The notes under the pieces were generated by a model. That model had not been told where the DNA came from, did no database searches, and worked only from the letters and a program-made list of their open reading frames with translations. Source: Rhynchopus euleeides (Eukaryota; Euglenozoa; Diplonemea; Diplonemida; Diplonemidae). Taken from it: a DNA stretch of 64,000 nt. Positions 10,963 through 22,520 of the stretch are shown here, one piece after another. The position numbers were made by a program, and so were the translations under genes. Location: the NCBI GenBank assembly GCA_963210315.1, contig OY723317.1, positions 1,054,001 through 1,118,000 of the forward strand, in the 5' to 3' direction. How positions within the stretch are numbered: position 1 is the first letter of the stretch; each line of letters opens with the position of its first letter.

Positions 10963-12628
10963 CACCCCCAGCCCTGCCTCCCGGCAGGGGTGTTAGGAGA
11001 TGCTGTCGGCGTATTGGGCTTGCGTTGCGGGCCCTGTTGAGTGTGGTGGTGGGGGTGGTGGGTGGGTGGGGTGCGGTTCAGCCCCACACCCCACCCCCGA
11101 CACACAGGAGGTGCGGACGTGTGTGACTCTCGAGAAGAGCGATGCAAACAAAGGGCGATGCGCCAGGGTGGTGGGGGGGGGGGGGGATGAGGTGGGGGGG
11201 GGTGGGTGGGTGGCGGATCCTCTGCTGCGCAAGTGTGACACATCTACTCAACTCGACAAAAAAAAGGGGGGGGTGGGTGGGGTGATTGAAGTTTTGGCCC
11301 GCTGTTTGCCGCTCTCTTGTCTCTTTCGCAGGATCCCACACATTTGTGGCGGGAAAAGGGTGTGTGCTGCGGAAAATAGCACATCAGCGTTTTTTTTCCT
11401 CTCTCTTTTTTTTTGCGTGGAGTGCCAGAGGAAGGTATCTATCACCAGGGATCGCTCGGCGCAGCACTACACTACACAACGGCGCTGATGCGGGGTGTCT
11501 TTTGACACCAGGGTTTGCGTGGCACACTGCCCACCCCCAGTGAGACCAGGATTTGGTGGAGTTCGGCAGTGTTGTTGGGTAGCGGTGTTGCGGGCCGGCC
11601 AAATCAGGTGGGGCGAACACCGTGACATGGCGATGTGGTGTGTGTGTGTGTGCATCGCCAGGGGATTGTCAGCACAGGACATCAGACTAGCGACAAACAT
11701 CACCACCACCTACCACCGCCACTACGCCTTCTGTGTAGGGAGGTGGGCAAAGAAACTCTATGGACGAGGGGGGGGGGGGGGCACGAGGGGCCTCTTCTGC
11801 AAACTGCAGTGACAGGGAATCCCCTGGCAAGCCCAAGAAGGGGTGTGGTCGGTGTGGCAGATGCGCCAGTCGTGTCACACACTGGGCTGCTGGCATGAAG
11901 GGTGTAGTCATCTTCTCTCTCTGGTACCGACGACCCACCAACCTGACGTGTGGGATGGCCAGGACGATGGGTGTGGCATGCACAGAATGGTGTGCCAGTT
12001 GTGCCAGAATAAAGACGTTCCGGATTTTTCATCCTTTTATTGGGAATCGATCCGCCGCCTGTTAGGCCCCCCCCTCCCCCCAAAAAAAAGACAAGAAAAC
12101 AACACAAGTTGCTAGGAGCATTCACTCTCTAAACACAGCACACAAAAAATCCTAGTTTTATTGGGGGGGGGGGGGGGATGGGGGAGTTCCTTCTGCGTTA
12201 TTTCACTTCTTCACAACGTGTTGCGCCCAATAAGTGCGCCCAATCCCACCCACTCTCCACCCCACACGAAGGGTGATGAGTTGAGGCAAACGAGCTCTCC
12301 GTCCCTTCAGCCAGGGGGTAATGCAGTGGGCACTGGGAAAATGGGCCGTGCGTGCCGAGGGCAGCAGTACAGCAAATGTGACAAAAATAATCTGTGTGCC
12401 CTCCCGCAGAAAAAAAAACGAGACAGCAGACCACCCGCCTGCGTTCTCTGCACTGAACAAAAAAAGATTTAACGTGCGGGTGTGTGTGGGGATAGGTTCA
12501 ATAAAATCTTACACTCTATACGGGGCTGGGCGGGGAGGGAGGGGAGAGGAATAGTGGGAGGAAGGAGGAGGAGGAGAATAAGGGAGGAGGCGCTAAAGCA
12601 CACATCACACCCCATCCCCTCTGCCCTT
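10963..12628. other. Intergenic, G/C homopolymer-rich
   Basis: It contains several long poly-G runs on the plus strand (near 11168, 11769 and 12164) and GT repeats near 11640. No gene is supported; open frames are low-complexity shadows. Confidence 0.5.
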
Positions 12629-12739
12629 GGGGGCCTTTGCCCTGTGCCACTGTGTGTCAAACTGTGTCACTTTGCAGCCAGGTGTTGTGAGGCGGCTCAC
12701 CACTCCTCACTTCTCTGCATTTCTGAGCGAAGACCCCCA
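12629..12739 (-). repeat. 110-bp hairpin-ended repeat, copy 1
   Basis: In reverse orientation it matches the repeats at 18602-18712 and 51789-51898. Ends are complementary (GGGGGTCTTCGCTC against ...GCAAAGGCCCCC). An inner TGAG-CCGC-CTCA hairpin and a GTGACACAGTTTGACACAC segment are conserved. It is a miniature inverted-repeat element or an RNA gene. Confidence 0.6.
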
Positions 12740-13053
12740 ATGCCTCTACTTTTTTTTTGCTGGGGGGAGAGGGGGGAAGGATATGGGCGGGGTTGCCGAC
12801 AATACCAGGCACTGCGAGAGCTAGGCTCACTGCGCAGACCCGTTCTGCGCCACCATACCATTGTCTTTGGGGGGGGGGGGGTTTGTCCAGTCGAACACCC
12901 CCCCCCACCGTTCTACTTTATTTTGAATTCTGAACCCACAAGGCTCTTTCACAACCTACATTTGTTTTTGCTGCATTTTTTTCTTGACATCAACGAAAAC
13001 CACACAACCCAACCTGGTGGGAGGGGAGGGGGGGGGGGGGTAGTGAAATCGAA
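12740..13053. other. Intergenic
   Basis: Mixed sequence with two poly-G runs; no gene was seen. Confidence 0.5.
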
Positions 13054-14554
13054 CACGGTGGGATCTTGTAAATTTTACATGTATAACTACAAGTATATAC
13101 ATGTATTATACATGTATAATACTTGCATGTCAACTATTATACATGTATAATACATGTATATGCCTGAAATATACATGTAAAATACATGTATATCAAGTAA
13201 AAATACAAGTATAATACTTGCATGTCAACTATTATACTTGTATTTTTACTTGATATACCGTAAACGGAAAAAGGGTGGACCGTAAAAATGTTCCAAGTTC
13301 CCAAAAAAAGGCCAAACGTTCCATCTTTTTTACGGTCCACCATTTATTGGGACTGAATATGGAAAAGACAATGTGTTTTTCGCCCGCGGGCTGGTGGGTT
13401 GCGGGGCGCGGACTGCGGCCTCCACGCCGCAGACTCCCGCACGTAGGCCTCCCGACCTCCCAGCTTTGGACCCTCCCTCCACCACCGCAACCAACACCAG
13501 CAAGAGAAGCAAGTCCTCCCTGCGTGTGGAAAGGGCACGATCACCACCACTCACCTCGAGACTCACCCACCACCACACCTCGAGAAGTGTAGTACCATGC
13601 AAGGAGCGTTCCGGTAGAAGTAAAAGTAGAACCTGCTGCACGAGCCCACAAAAGCAGCCACAGTACGGCAGGGCGCGCAGACAGAAGCTGAGACCACCGG
13701 GCTCCCTCCAGATGTAAATTCGTGAATCAGTGCCCGGAAAATTCAGGGAAATCGTACTCCTTTAGTGTAGTACACCCTGCAGTAACTGTGGGAGAACAGT
13801 TCCCGGACGATGGTGAGCGCACACTCTGTGTTGAGGCCCTGTGGTGTTAATCCTGCAGCTTCAGTCGTGCGATTTCCTTGGTTCCTTCGCGACTTCGTCG
13901 AAGGAATTCGTAAAAAAACCGCCAAGTCCACTATCCCAACCGTAAAATAGGTGGACCGTAAAAATGTTCCAAGTTCCGGAAAAATCCCATTTGTTCCATC
14001 TTTTTTACGGCCCACCTATAGTACGGTTCACCTTTATTACGGTCCACAATATTTCCGTTTACGGTACATGTATTTTACATGTATATTTCAGGCATTTACA
14101 TGTATTTTACATGTATAATACTTGTCATGCAAGTATTATACATGTAAAATACTTGCATGACAAGTAAAATACATGTATAATACTTGCATGACAAGTAAAA
14201 TACTTGCATGCAAGTAAAATACATGTATTTTACTTGCATGCAAGTATTTTACTTGTCATGCAAGTATTTTACATGTATAATACTTGCATGACAAGTATTA
14301 TACATGTAAAATACATGTAAATGCCTGAAATATACATGTAAAATACATGTATATCAAGTAAAAATACATGTATAATAGTTGACATGCAAGTATTATACAT
14401 GTATTTTTACTTGATATACATGTATTTTACATGTATATTTCAGGCATATACATGTATTATACATGTATAATAGTTGACATGCAAGTATTATACATGTATA
14501 ATACATGTATTATACTTGTAGTTATACATGTAAAATTTACAAGATCCCACCGTG
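13054..14554. mobile_element. AT-rich palindromic element 1 (interrupted)
   Basis: Ends are CACGGTGGGATCTTGTAAAT and its reverse complement, flanked by AA on both sides (13052-13053 and 14555-14556). The body is almost wholly made of self-complementary words such as ACATGTA, TACTTGCATG and GCATGCAAGT, giving nested hairpins. It carries an 807-bp insertion at 13258-14064. Without it the element is about 690 bp. Two relatives lie at 28597 and 54946. No coding capacity was seen in the AT-rich body, so it is non-autonomous. Confidence 0.85.
13258..14064. mobile_element. Nested TA-target TIR element (CCGTAAACGGAAA)
   Basis: TIRs CCGTAAACGGAAA...TTTCCGTTTACGG are flanked by TA (13256-13257 and 14065-14066). 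Removing the element and one TA restores the TTGATATACATGTATT string found uninterrupted in the other palindromic elements (for example near 14410 and 28795). That confirms both the ends and the TA duplication. Inside the ends, each side repeats an inverted GGTGGACCGTAAAAATGTTC block. The centre (13373-13717) is GC-rich, unlike the ends, and may be captured host DNA; no gene was recognised. Confidence 0.88.
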
Positions 14555-14725
14555 AAATTGAAGGGTGCACAAGAATGATCACCCTTCACTCGTTATGCAG
14601 GTTGTGTCTGAAATCCAGTGTTTTTTCCGGCCTGTGTTGTGTTGTTGTACTAGGGGAGGGGGAGGAGGTGAACGGAGCGCATGGGCGAATGCCCTCCATC
14701 CAACCAAAAGAGACGGCCTTTTCTC

Positions 14726-17700
14726 TCACACCCGCGTGCCCCCCTTCTGCGGCGTCCCATGCCTCTGGGAGAACTGCTGGATCCTCTCCTGCAACGACGT
14801 CACCTCCACCTTGCGCGCCACCGACCCGCTCCTCTGCATCCTCTGCAGCGGCGCCCCCGCCGCACCGCCGCCACGCCCCACCTCCACACCCACCTCCTCC
14901 ACCGCCAGACCCCCGTCATCCTGCTCCCCGACGTCACCCACGCAGGAGCTCTTCTCTGAGTAGTCGTCGCCGCCGCCACCGCCACCACCGCCACCACGCC
15001 CCTTCCTCTTCGGGGTAACATCGGAAGCCGTTGCTGCAGCGAGGACACCACCGCCACCGCCACTGCTGGAAGCCAGAGTCCTGCCACCCAGGCCAGGGAA
15101 GCCACCGGGGAGGGCGTGCAGCTGCGGCTGCTGCTGCTGCCCCACGGATATCCTCCCTCTCAACGCCGTCAGCTTCTCCGAAGGCGATTCTGGAATCGCG
15201 AGGGGGGGCCCAGACCCCCCGGCAGACGACGCCACGCCACTCCCCGACCTCCTCCGGGCCTCCCTCGCCTTTACCCTCTCCAGCGCCAGCTGGGACGCCG
15301 ACGGCTGCTGCCTCCCAGCCACCGGCTCCAGCGGGTTGATCGCCGAGCCCGATACATCCCCTGCGCCACCCACACTCCCGGCGGAGCCGCGGCGGGCGGT
15401 GCGATGCGTGGCATCATCTTGTTGGGACTGCTGGTCTGGATCAGCGCCTCCACCACCTCCTCCTCCACCAACCGTGTCCGACACCACGCTGAGATCGAGC
15501 CGCTTCGCGGTGAGCGACGTGCTGACGCTCACCCCCGCTGCCGCCGCCGCCCCTCCAGCAGACCCCTCCGGAGCGAGGAGGGGGAACACATGCTGCTGTG
15601 CCGAGACAGCCTCCTCCACCTCCCCCGCCTCCACCCCCTGGGAGGACCCTCTGGCCCCACCGCCCCCTGCCTTCAGAGGTGCGTTTGTCAGGATATACGA
15701 CGCGCCATCCTCCAGCTCCTCATACACGGGGGGGACGGGGGGTGGGGTGGTGGTGGTGGTGGAGGTGCCGGGGGGCCACCCCACTCCGCCTCCGCCTCCG
15801 CCACCCACCTTCACCAAGGCACGCCCCTCCCCGGTTGCGGCTGCGGCCGCCGCGGCGTGGGGGGCGAGCTTCGCAGCGATGCACCTCAGGGTGTCGCCTG
15901 CCGAGGCACCCTTCACCACGGTGACCTGCTTGCTGGAGCCACCCTCTTCTCTCACGAGGATCTGCTTTGAGAGGAACAGGGGCTCGCGACGGGGTGGGGT
16001 TTTCAACACATCCCGTGAGGATCGGGCAGGGGAGCTCTGCATCTTCCGGAGCATGTGCGGGGGGAGCGGGTCGCTGATCGATTTTCCCGACTGGCCCTCC
16101 GCCGCGTTATACCTCGAGGTGGGGTGGACGGTGATGAAATATGCAGGAACCCCCCCGGCAATCTCAGGGAGGGTGAACCGATCCACCGTGCAGGCCACCC
16201 AGCGCATGGGTTTCTCCACTGTGCATGCCTCGGGGGAGTCCAGCATCGCCTCGACTGTCGTCCCCTCCGCAAACACCTCCGAGATTGCAATCTCCGGGAG
16301 GGGGACCCACGCGTCATCCTCAAACCTCCTCCCCTGCCAGACGAGCGGCTCATCCAGGTGGTGCGGCAGCCTCTCCGAGGTCCCCGGGGCGCTCTCCGCC
16401 GCGACGTCGCCCCCCCGCGCGACACACCACGACCCGCGCGAGGTGGCGGACAGGACATACCCATCGGAGCTCTCCCACACGGGGCACCCCCAGAGGATAT
16501 CCAGCCTCCTTTGGTAGAGCCCGCTGAAACCCTCGGCAAGCCCCCCGCCCCCTATCCAGTAGAGGTCCGGCTCGGAGGAGATCTGCTTCTTCCCCTGGTG
16601 GTGTGCGGAGTTCGCCCCGGATGTGCCGGCGTGTCGGAAGGAGGCGGAGGCGGAGGGGTCATGAGGGGCGGTGTTCCCGCCAGCCTCCTCCATTCCGGCG
16701 AAGCTGCTGAACTGCGTGTTGTTCCGCGGCATGCCGGGGTGTTGGTGGTGGGGGTGCCGCTGGTGGTGGTGTGGGTGCCCCCCCTCCACCTCCTGGGAGG
16801 GCGGGGTGCGGAAAGAGTACCACGCCCCGACAATCAAAAGGGCCAGCCCGAAGAGCGACACGCATATAACCCCCGCGGTGAGGAGTGGCGACTCCTTCTC
16901 GGTGCAGGTCCCGGCGTACTCCAACCCCTCAGCGGCGACCTGCGAACAGCACCCTTCCCCTTTGATACAGTCCCGTGTGAGGGATGCCGTGTTAAGCTTG
17001 CAGAGCCCGGTGCATGCCCCCGTGTCCTCCTTAGAGGATCCACCCCAGGCGATGAGCATGCCCGCCCCTGCAACCCCGACAATGCAGAGGAGGGCCATTG
17101 CGGCGAGTGCCGCTCTTCTCCCGACATTTTCATCGTGTCTCCGGTGGGCTGACCCGAGATGCCCCGCATGGCTCGGATCCACGTTTGACAGCGCCGAGGC
17201 TGCGCCTCTGTTGTACTCCGGGTTTTCCATCTGGATCTGCATCTGCATGATGTAATCCGCCCCGCCGCCAGCCGCCTCTGAGGCTCCAGCTCCAACTCCA
17301 ACCCCTCCGAGCTGGGCACCCTCCCCGCTGCCACCACCCAGCGCAACCCCAGGGCTGAGGAAACCGGTTCCCACACCAGGAATGATGCCCCCTGCTCTGT
17401 CATGCTGCTGCTGCTGCTGCCCCACCCCAGCCCCCTGCGCGTCGTACTGCCTCAGGGCACGCTCGAAGGATTGGCTGTGGTTTTCCGCGCTATCCCCTGG
17501 GTGCTGCGGAGGGAACACGCCCTGCTGGAAATTCATGGTCGTGTCAAACCCCGACGGGGCATAGATCCCGCTCGGCGCACCCTGGATTGCCGACATGTCG
17601 AGAGGCATCGGCGGGGGCAAGGCTGATGGTGCGGAGGGGTGGAGGTGGTGCTGCCCTGCAGTATACCCTTCAGCGGGAGGCTGTGCCCCTGCGCCCCACA

Positions 17701-17851
17701 CAGGCTGGTGGTCGGGCTGCGGGGGTGGGACAGCCATAGAGGGGATGGAGGCGGCAGAGGCGCTGCGTGTCGCAGCAGCCCCACCATAGGCTGGCGGGAG
17801 GGGTGCAGCGTGCAGCTGGAAGTCATGCGGCGTGTAGGAGCGGGAGTGCAT
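14726..17851 (-). CDS. Large two-pass membrane protein, low-complexity rich
   Basis: About 1041 residues, with start at the ATG at 17849-17851 (MHSRSYTPHDF). An acceptor (GGGTAG) lies about 45 bases upstream. An upstream in-frame extension exists but runs through C-rich DNA ahead of that acceptor. The N-terminal 240 residues are Pro/Gln/Gly-rich. Two membrane helices (about 247-269 and 323-345) bracket a loop with seven cysteines (C..LC, DC, CC, TC) that is probably extracytosolic. The long C-terminal region includes a more ordered part (about 420-700) with W and C residues, then Gly-run and Ser-rich stretches and a final coiled segment (SLQERIQQFSQRHG). No family is recognised and there are no introns. 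Confidence 0.8.
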   Translation of the reverse strand: MHSRSYTPHDFQLHAAPLPPAYGGAAATRSASAASIPSMAVPPPQPDHQPVWGAGAQPPAEGYTAGQHHLHPSAPSALPPPMPLDMSAIQGAPSGIYAPSGFDTTMNFQQGVFPPQHPGDSAENHSQSFERALRQYDAQGAGVGQQQQQHDRAGGIIPGVGTGFLSPGVALGGGSGEGAQLGGVGVGAGASEAAGGGADYIMQMQIQMENPEYNRGAASALSNVDPSHAGHLGSAHRRHDENVGRRAALAAMALLCIVGVAGAGMLIAWGGSSKEDTGACTGLCKLNTASLTRDCIKGEGCCSQVAAEGLEYAGTCTEKESPLLTAGVICVSLFGLALLIVGAWYSFRTPPSQEVEGGHPHHHQRHPHHQHPGMPRNNTQFSSFAGMEEAGGNTAPHDPSASASFRHAGTSGANSAHHQGKKQISSEPDLYWIGGGGLAEGFSGLYQRRLDILWGCPVWESSDGYVLSATSRGSWCVARGGDVAAESAPGTSERLPHHLDEPLVWQGRRFEDDAWVPLPEIAISEVFAEGTTVEAMLDSPEACTVEKPMRWVACTVDRFTLPEIAGGVPAYFITVHPTSRYNAAEGQSGKSISDPLPPHMLRKMQSSPARSSRDVLKTPPRREPLFLSKQILVREEGGSSKQVTVVKGASAGDTLRCIAAKLAPHAAAAAAATGEGRALVKVGGGGGGGVGWPPGTSTTTTTPPPVPPVYEELEDGASYILTNAPLKAGGGGARGSSQGVEAGEVEEAVSAQQHVFPLLAPEGSAGGAAAAAGVSVSTSLTAKRLDLSVVSDTVGGGGGGGGADPDQQSQQDDATHRTARRGSAGSVGGAGDVSGSAINPLEPVAGRQQPSASQLALERVKAREARRRSGSGVASSAGGSGPPLAIPESPSEKLTALRGRISVGQQQQPQLHALPGGFPGLGGRTLASSSGGGGGVLAAATASDVTPKRKGRGGGGGGGGGDDYSEKSSCVGDVGEQDDGGLAVEEVGVEVGRGGGAAGAPLQRMQRSGSVARKVEVTSLQERIQQFSQRHGTPQKGGTRV

Positions 17852-18601
17852 CGGGTGTTGTGTCGGTGTTGTTTTTTTTTTGGGCCTACCCCACCCCACC
17901 CCCCCACTATTTCCCCCCCTTCCCCTCCCACGTCTCCCGGCGTGGGGGGGGTGTGTTGTGTGTGGGGCGCCCTGTGTGAGGAGGTGGGTGGTGGTGTGAA
18001 TAGATCCCACAAGGCTGCTCGCTCAAAAAAAACACACAACACTGCACCATGCTTGCTGCTAAATGATATTGACATTGGGACTGCGACCGGTCAGTGGGTC
18101 TTCCAGCTGGGGAATGTTGCACTCCTGATGGTAGCAGATGTACGCCGTCCCGGCCTGCGCATAACAGTACTCAACAGCGTATACGCCACACCTTTCTGTC
18201 ACCGCGCGCGTGCACGCTGCGTCCGCAACATTAATGGCAGTGTTTTTTCAGTGAGTATTTTTTTTGGTGTCGACAATCACAAGCAAGCTTGATCTGTCCC
18301 ATTGACGCCCCTTACCCTGCAAGCAGGTTCGAGGGCAGTGTACTTTCAAAGTATAGACGGGGTCCGTCCTCAACCTCAGGAAGTATTCACAGCACAGGGT
18401 ACACTTGATTCTGAAAGAAGGAGAACATTTCTGCATTTGGCTTTCTCAGGTTCACATCATGTTTCGTTTCCTAACGCATACATAGGTAGTTTCGGAGGGG
18501 GAAACTCATCAGTGCTATCCCTCCGTATGTGAATAGATACTGCCTCCGTGTAAAAAGATAAGGCGTTGTTTGTGCGCCAAACCCGGGTGAACAAACCTCA
18601 C

Positions 18602-18712
18602 GGGGGGCCTTCGCTCAGAAATGCAGAGAAGTGATGAATGGTGAGCCGCCTCACAACACTGGCTGCAGAGTGACACAGTTTGACACACAGTGGCACAGAG
18701 TGAAGGCCTCCC
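18602..18712 (+). repeat. 110-bp hairpin-ended repeat, copy 2
   Basis: Same family as 12629-12739 (reverse) and 51789-51898. Ends GGGGGGCCTTCGCTC and GAGTGAAGGCCTCCC are complementary, and the inner hairpin GTGAG-CCGC-CTCAC is intact. Confidence 0.6.
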
Positions 18713-19285
18713 ACGTGTTTTGCCTGATGAAGGTTGGTGTGAGTGTGCGCACAGTCATAGCAACAAGGCAAGGTAGATTGTGTTTGTCACCCAAAGCGCT
18801 GCCAACTATCTTTTTCACTGTGACAAGCTTTCTTCTTGTTGTGTGTGAAAAACTCACAGATTTCCGGATTGCTTCAAAGTTTTCTTTTTCCAATATCTGC
18901 ATGTCTGATTTGCGAAGCTGGCTAAGGGGGGTGTCGCCACGCACCCGTCCCGAGGGACCGCTGCCCTGAGTTTTTTTTTGGACAGAAAGAACGAGCAATC
19001 AGGGTAGTAGGGTGACCTCTCCGATTTTCCAAAACTGCTGGTTTACTGGTTTGGGGAACGGTCGCCGGCAGACCGTTGAAATGCCCGTGTTAGCCAGGCA
19101 CACTCACGTTTCAGGTATCGTGTCGCATGTCACGCATGTCGCCAACGCGGCGAGTGTACCTCCCAGGTGGGGAAGTCCGACCTCCTGTCCGATGTCAGCC
19201 AGGCTTCGAAGAAGCGCTTCATGGATGTGGTGCTGACCTCCTACTCAGCACTGTATCCGGGGTAAGTGAGATAGACAGACGGGCA

Positions 19286-19525
19286 CACGCTATATCGGGG
19301 GTCTGGGGGGCGTGAGCCCCCCAGCCGCCGGAGGCCACGGTAGTGAACATCTGTTCGTGTGGGCGAACAGATTCTGTGTGAGTTGGCTGCGTCCTGAGGC
19401 GACTGGAGTGGTTGGATCCCCCGACCTGATGGGATTCGAAGGACTTGAGTACGAGACATGCGCCACAGGGGGGTCTGGGGGGCGGAGCCCCCCAGCCGCC
19501 GGAGGCCACGGTAGTGAACGTCTGG
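19286..19525. repeat. SINE-like interspersed repeat, copy 1
   Basis: A 235-240-bp unit bounded on both sides by a direct copy of a GC-rich block (GGGGCGGAGCCCCCCAGCCG, then CCGGAGGCCACGGTAGTGAA). The interior holds TGTGTGAGTTGGCTG and, read in reverse, CTTCGAATCCC, which resembles a Pol III B box. A second copy lies at 27213-27452 and a partial inverted copy inside 56518-57082. A tRNA-derived SINE is possible but unproven. Confidence 0.55.
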
Positions 19526-20060
19526 CTGTTGACTGCAAAAAAAACGGGAAAAGGGTGGGTGTCAGGAGGACATATCCTCATCCCCCACGAGAAAACGCCT
19601 TGAAAAAATTCTGGTTTTTTTTCCAGAAATCTCATTTTTTTAAATAAATTTCCCCAAACCAGAAAACCGGCTTTTTCTGGTTTGGAAACCTCTCAGAAAG
19701 GGCACCCTATTCCCCTGCGAGCAATGGCAAGGGAGGGGAACGCGCGGCCAGGGAACCGGACGCGGTTCTCTAAATCTCAGTTTACGTTGGGAATTTGCAG
19801 CGGAGAGGGAGAGGGGGGGGCACGGCAGGCATTCACCTTGGTGGCGGGGAGGTGCTCCGTTTGACCCTCCCGCCCGCCCTGCACTGTTTGCATCTGCTTT
19901 GGGTCCCGCTGGGTGAGTGGGGGGTGATGTGAATGTACACTGGATGCCTCACGGCCTCCCAGTGGCTTTCTCCCATCGCCGGGACCAGAACCAGACCCAC
20001 GGCCGGTGTCCCTGAAACGCGAAGGCAGGGAGGGCACCTGTTACGACACATCTAATGTCA

Positions 20061-21149
20061 TCAGTTGCTGGCGGCATCCGCCACGTCCGGCACCTGGAAG
20101 GCCTGCAGCACCAGGTGTGTGGTGTCCTTCTGGTGCTGCAACAAGAGCACGTCGTGGCCGTGCGCATCCGTCGCAAATGAGATTGAGGCGTAGTTGTTTG
20201 CAGGGTCAGCCTTGTCAACCGCCTCCTGCTGGCACAGCGTCTGCACCTTCCCTGTCTCGAGATCCATCATGTAGATGAGAGGAAGACCGCCCACACCCCC
20301 ACTCTGGGACCCGGAAACAGCCATCTGGCTGCCGTCGTCGTTGAAGGCAACCGAAGCGGTGTACCAGTCGTCACCACCGTATGTGACCTTCAGTCCATTC
20401 CTGATGACGTATATCCAAATCTCGTTGACGGTCACAACCACAAGTTTGGGCCCCTGGTCGCGGAACTTAAGGGCCAGCACCTCAGTCATCGCAGGGAGAG
20501 GGAAATAGTCCACCAGACCTTGGTTGGGAAGGTACGCCGCGACATAGACGCCATATGCACTTGAAGTTGCCACTGCGACGTAGTAAGTGAAGGTACCACC
20601 GATAATATTCGACACGGCAACGGCATTCGGCACGCCTGCGACCCCGAAGTTCAGGTCGTTGTACCCCTGTTTGCTAAGCACATTCACCAGAAACCCAGAC
20701 GAGCCCGAGTACTGGCCACCAACAATCGTCGAGTCGCCATTCGACCCCATGCTGTAGATGTGGCCGAAGGAGGCCTGCGCGTTGAAGCTCTTGAAATCCT
20801 TGAGAGGGAGGAACGCGACTGACGCGTTGTCCTGCCCAGGTTCCACATCGAGGACACGAGGCGTCACCACGGACTGGCCACTGCGCTGCATGAGGGTGGA
20901 GTCGCACTCAGCCCCTGTGACATTCTTCACGGCACCCTTGAAAGCGTCCAGGACCTCCACGTGGCCGTTGGTACGGCCCACTGGTCCGGTTTGCCCGACG
21001 CACACTGCCACCACACCTTCACCTTCGGTAGTGAACGCCAGGGTCGCCGGCCCTTTCGCGTTCTGCACGGAGTACGACGTCGACCCACCAAAACCAGCAC
21101 ATTGTGGATACGCAGCCCCGGCAGCCACTGCCAGGAGTAGGGCGAGCAT
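20061..21149 (-). CDS. Secreted beta-propeller-like protein
   Basis: About 362 residues from the ATG at 21147-21149, which follows a good acceptor (ACCCTGCAG, 22 bases upstream); a longer frame only adds a GTG start before that acceptor. The N-terminus MLALLLAVAAGAAYPQC is a short signal peptide. The rest is Gly- and Val-rich with repeating strands, for example FLVNVLSKQGYNDLNFGVAG and PLIYMMDLETGKVQTL, the pattern of WD40/YVTN-like propellers, so an extracellular or endomembrane role is likely. There are no introns and no membrane helix beyond the signal. The family is inferred from pattern only. Confidence 0.8.
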   Translation of the reverse strand: MLALLLAVAAGAAYPQCAGFGGSTSYSVQNAKGPATLAFTTEGEGVVAVCVGQTGPVGRTNGHVEVLDAFKGAVKNVTGAECDSTLMQRSGQSVVTPRVLDVEPGQDNASVAFLPLKDFKSFNAQASFGHIYSMGSNGDSTIVGGQYSGSSGFLVNVLSKQGYNDLNFGVAGVPNAVAVSNIIGGTFTYYVAVATSSAYGVYVAAYLPNQGLVDYFPLPAMTEVLALKFRDQGPKLVVVTVNEIWIYVIRNGLKVTYGGDDWYTASVAFNDDGSQMAVSGSQSGGVGGLPLIYMMDLETGKVQTLCQQEAVDKADPANNYASISFATDAHGHDVLLLQHQKDTTHLVLQAFQVPDVADAASN

Positions 21150-22368
21150 GCTGACTGCCGCAAGAGGGCCTGCAGGGTGGGTGGTCACTGCAAATCAGCG
21201 ATCCCGCAAAAAACGGCCATCATGACAGCCAAAAACAAAAGTCTAGAAGGTGCGGGCCAGCGCTGTGCTTTAACATGAACAGCCCCCTTGGGGGGGAGGG
21301 GGGGTCCAATGGGCGACAGGGGGTCACATCCTTTTCTGCGGGTGCAGCGATTCTTCGGTTCACGCACACCCATGGCCGGAGAGGGCCAGGGCCAGGTATG
21401 GTCGGAGGGAGGGGAGGAGAGGGGTGGGATGGGTTGGTGGGTTCGGGGAATGGGGTGGACGAGGAGGCCACGACAGCCCCAGAAGTGCACATATGTCAGA
21501 AGCCACACGGCACACTGCCACAAAACCAACGGAGAGTTCGCGCTGCATTCTAAAAGGATGCGTTCCCAGGGGAAGAAGAGCAGAAGCGCAGCCAGCCAGC
21601 TGGAGGGAAGTAGAAATAATGTGTAAAAGTTACAGGCAGGCGCTCCCATCTACGGATTATTTTACTATTTTTTTGGGGGGAAGCGTTGGCAAGGCCACCT
21701 GCCTGACGTAAAGACGACCAGAGCAGGATGGCGCGACTCAACGCGATGTTTTATGTGCTATAAACCTATCTTAGGTCGTGGGGGGGAGGGGGGGGGAAAG
21801 GGGGGGGGGCGTTTGTCGAGAAGTCAAGGAAATTCTCCCACCACCCTCTCGCAACGCGGCCACCCCTTTTTTGTAGAGGGGGGGGGGGGGGGACGGGGAA
21901 CGGGGAACGGGGAACGGAAAGAGAGATACTGCAAGCAGTGCTCGGATGGAGACCCCCCCCCCCCCACACACACAAAGGGGGGGGAGGGCAGGTTGTGTTG
22001 GGGGTGTGGGGTGGGGTGTTCGGAGAACCTATACAAAATGAATAATTCTACAAGGGGCTCTCCCAAAGGAGCATCCAGCGCCTCCTCCAGAAGCCCGCCC
22101 GGGGTATGCTGGCAGTATGTGCGAGCGGGGTGTGCTGCTGCAGTGGGCGCTGGCTTGGCACGGCAAGGCACGGCACGCACACAACGCTGCGCCGCGTCAG
22201 ATCAGAACATCGTTCCCTGCGGTGGGGGGTGAGGGGTGAAGTCGACTTTTGTGCGAAGTCCCAAATTTTTTTTTGGTTGCAGCAACCAATCATTCTGCAG
22301 CGCACATTACGCATTACACACCCACACCCTCCCCTCAACCGCGTTGCAGCCTGCAACTGAAAAGCAGC
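21150..22368. other. Intergenic, poly-G/C runs
   Basis: Long G runs lie near 21780-21810 and 21880, and a C run near 21952. No supported gene. Confidence 0.5.
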
Positions 22369-22482
22369 TCAATGTATGTGCCAGTGCAGTGCCATACCAC
22401 TGAGCGGGTTCAGAGCACCCCCCTTCGGGCGGCAGGCAAACCGAAACGACTTCGCCAGGCCCCTCTCAGCACCACCACGCTC

Positions 22483-22520
<38 letters not shown>

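Larger units (their letters stand above)
17852..20060. other. Intergenic, repeats only
   Basis: Apart from the repeats listed separately (18602-18712 and 19286-19525), I see only short frames. Near 19600-19690 there is an AT-rich patch with inverted CTGGTTTTT/AAAACCAG words. Confidence 0.5.

Noticed and set aside
13054..14554. 8-9-bp imperfect target duplication (GAAATCGAA/GAAATTGAA)
   Set aside because: Seen only at this copy with a mismatch; the 2-bp duplication holds at all three copies.
15336..17152. Two long plus-strand frames opposite the two-pass membrane protein
   Set aside because: Antisense shadows kept open by high GC; the minus strand has the membrane helices and the acceptor.
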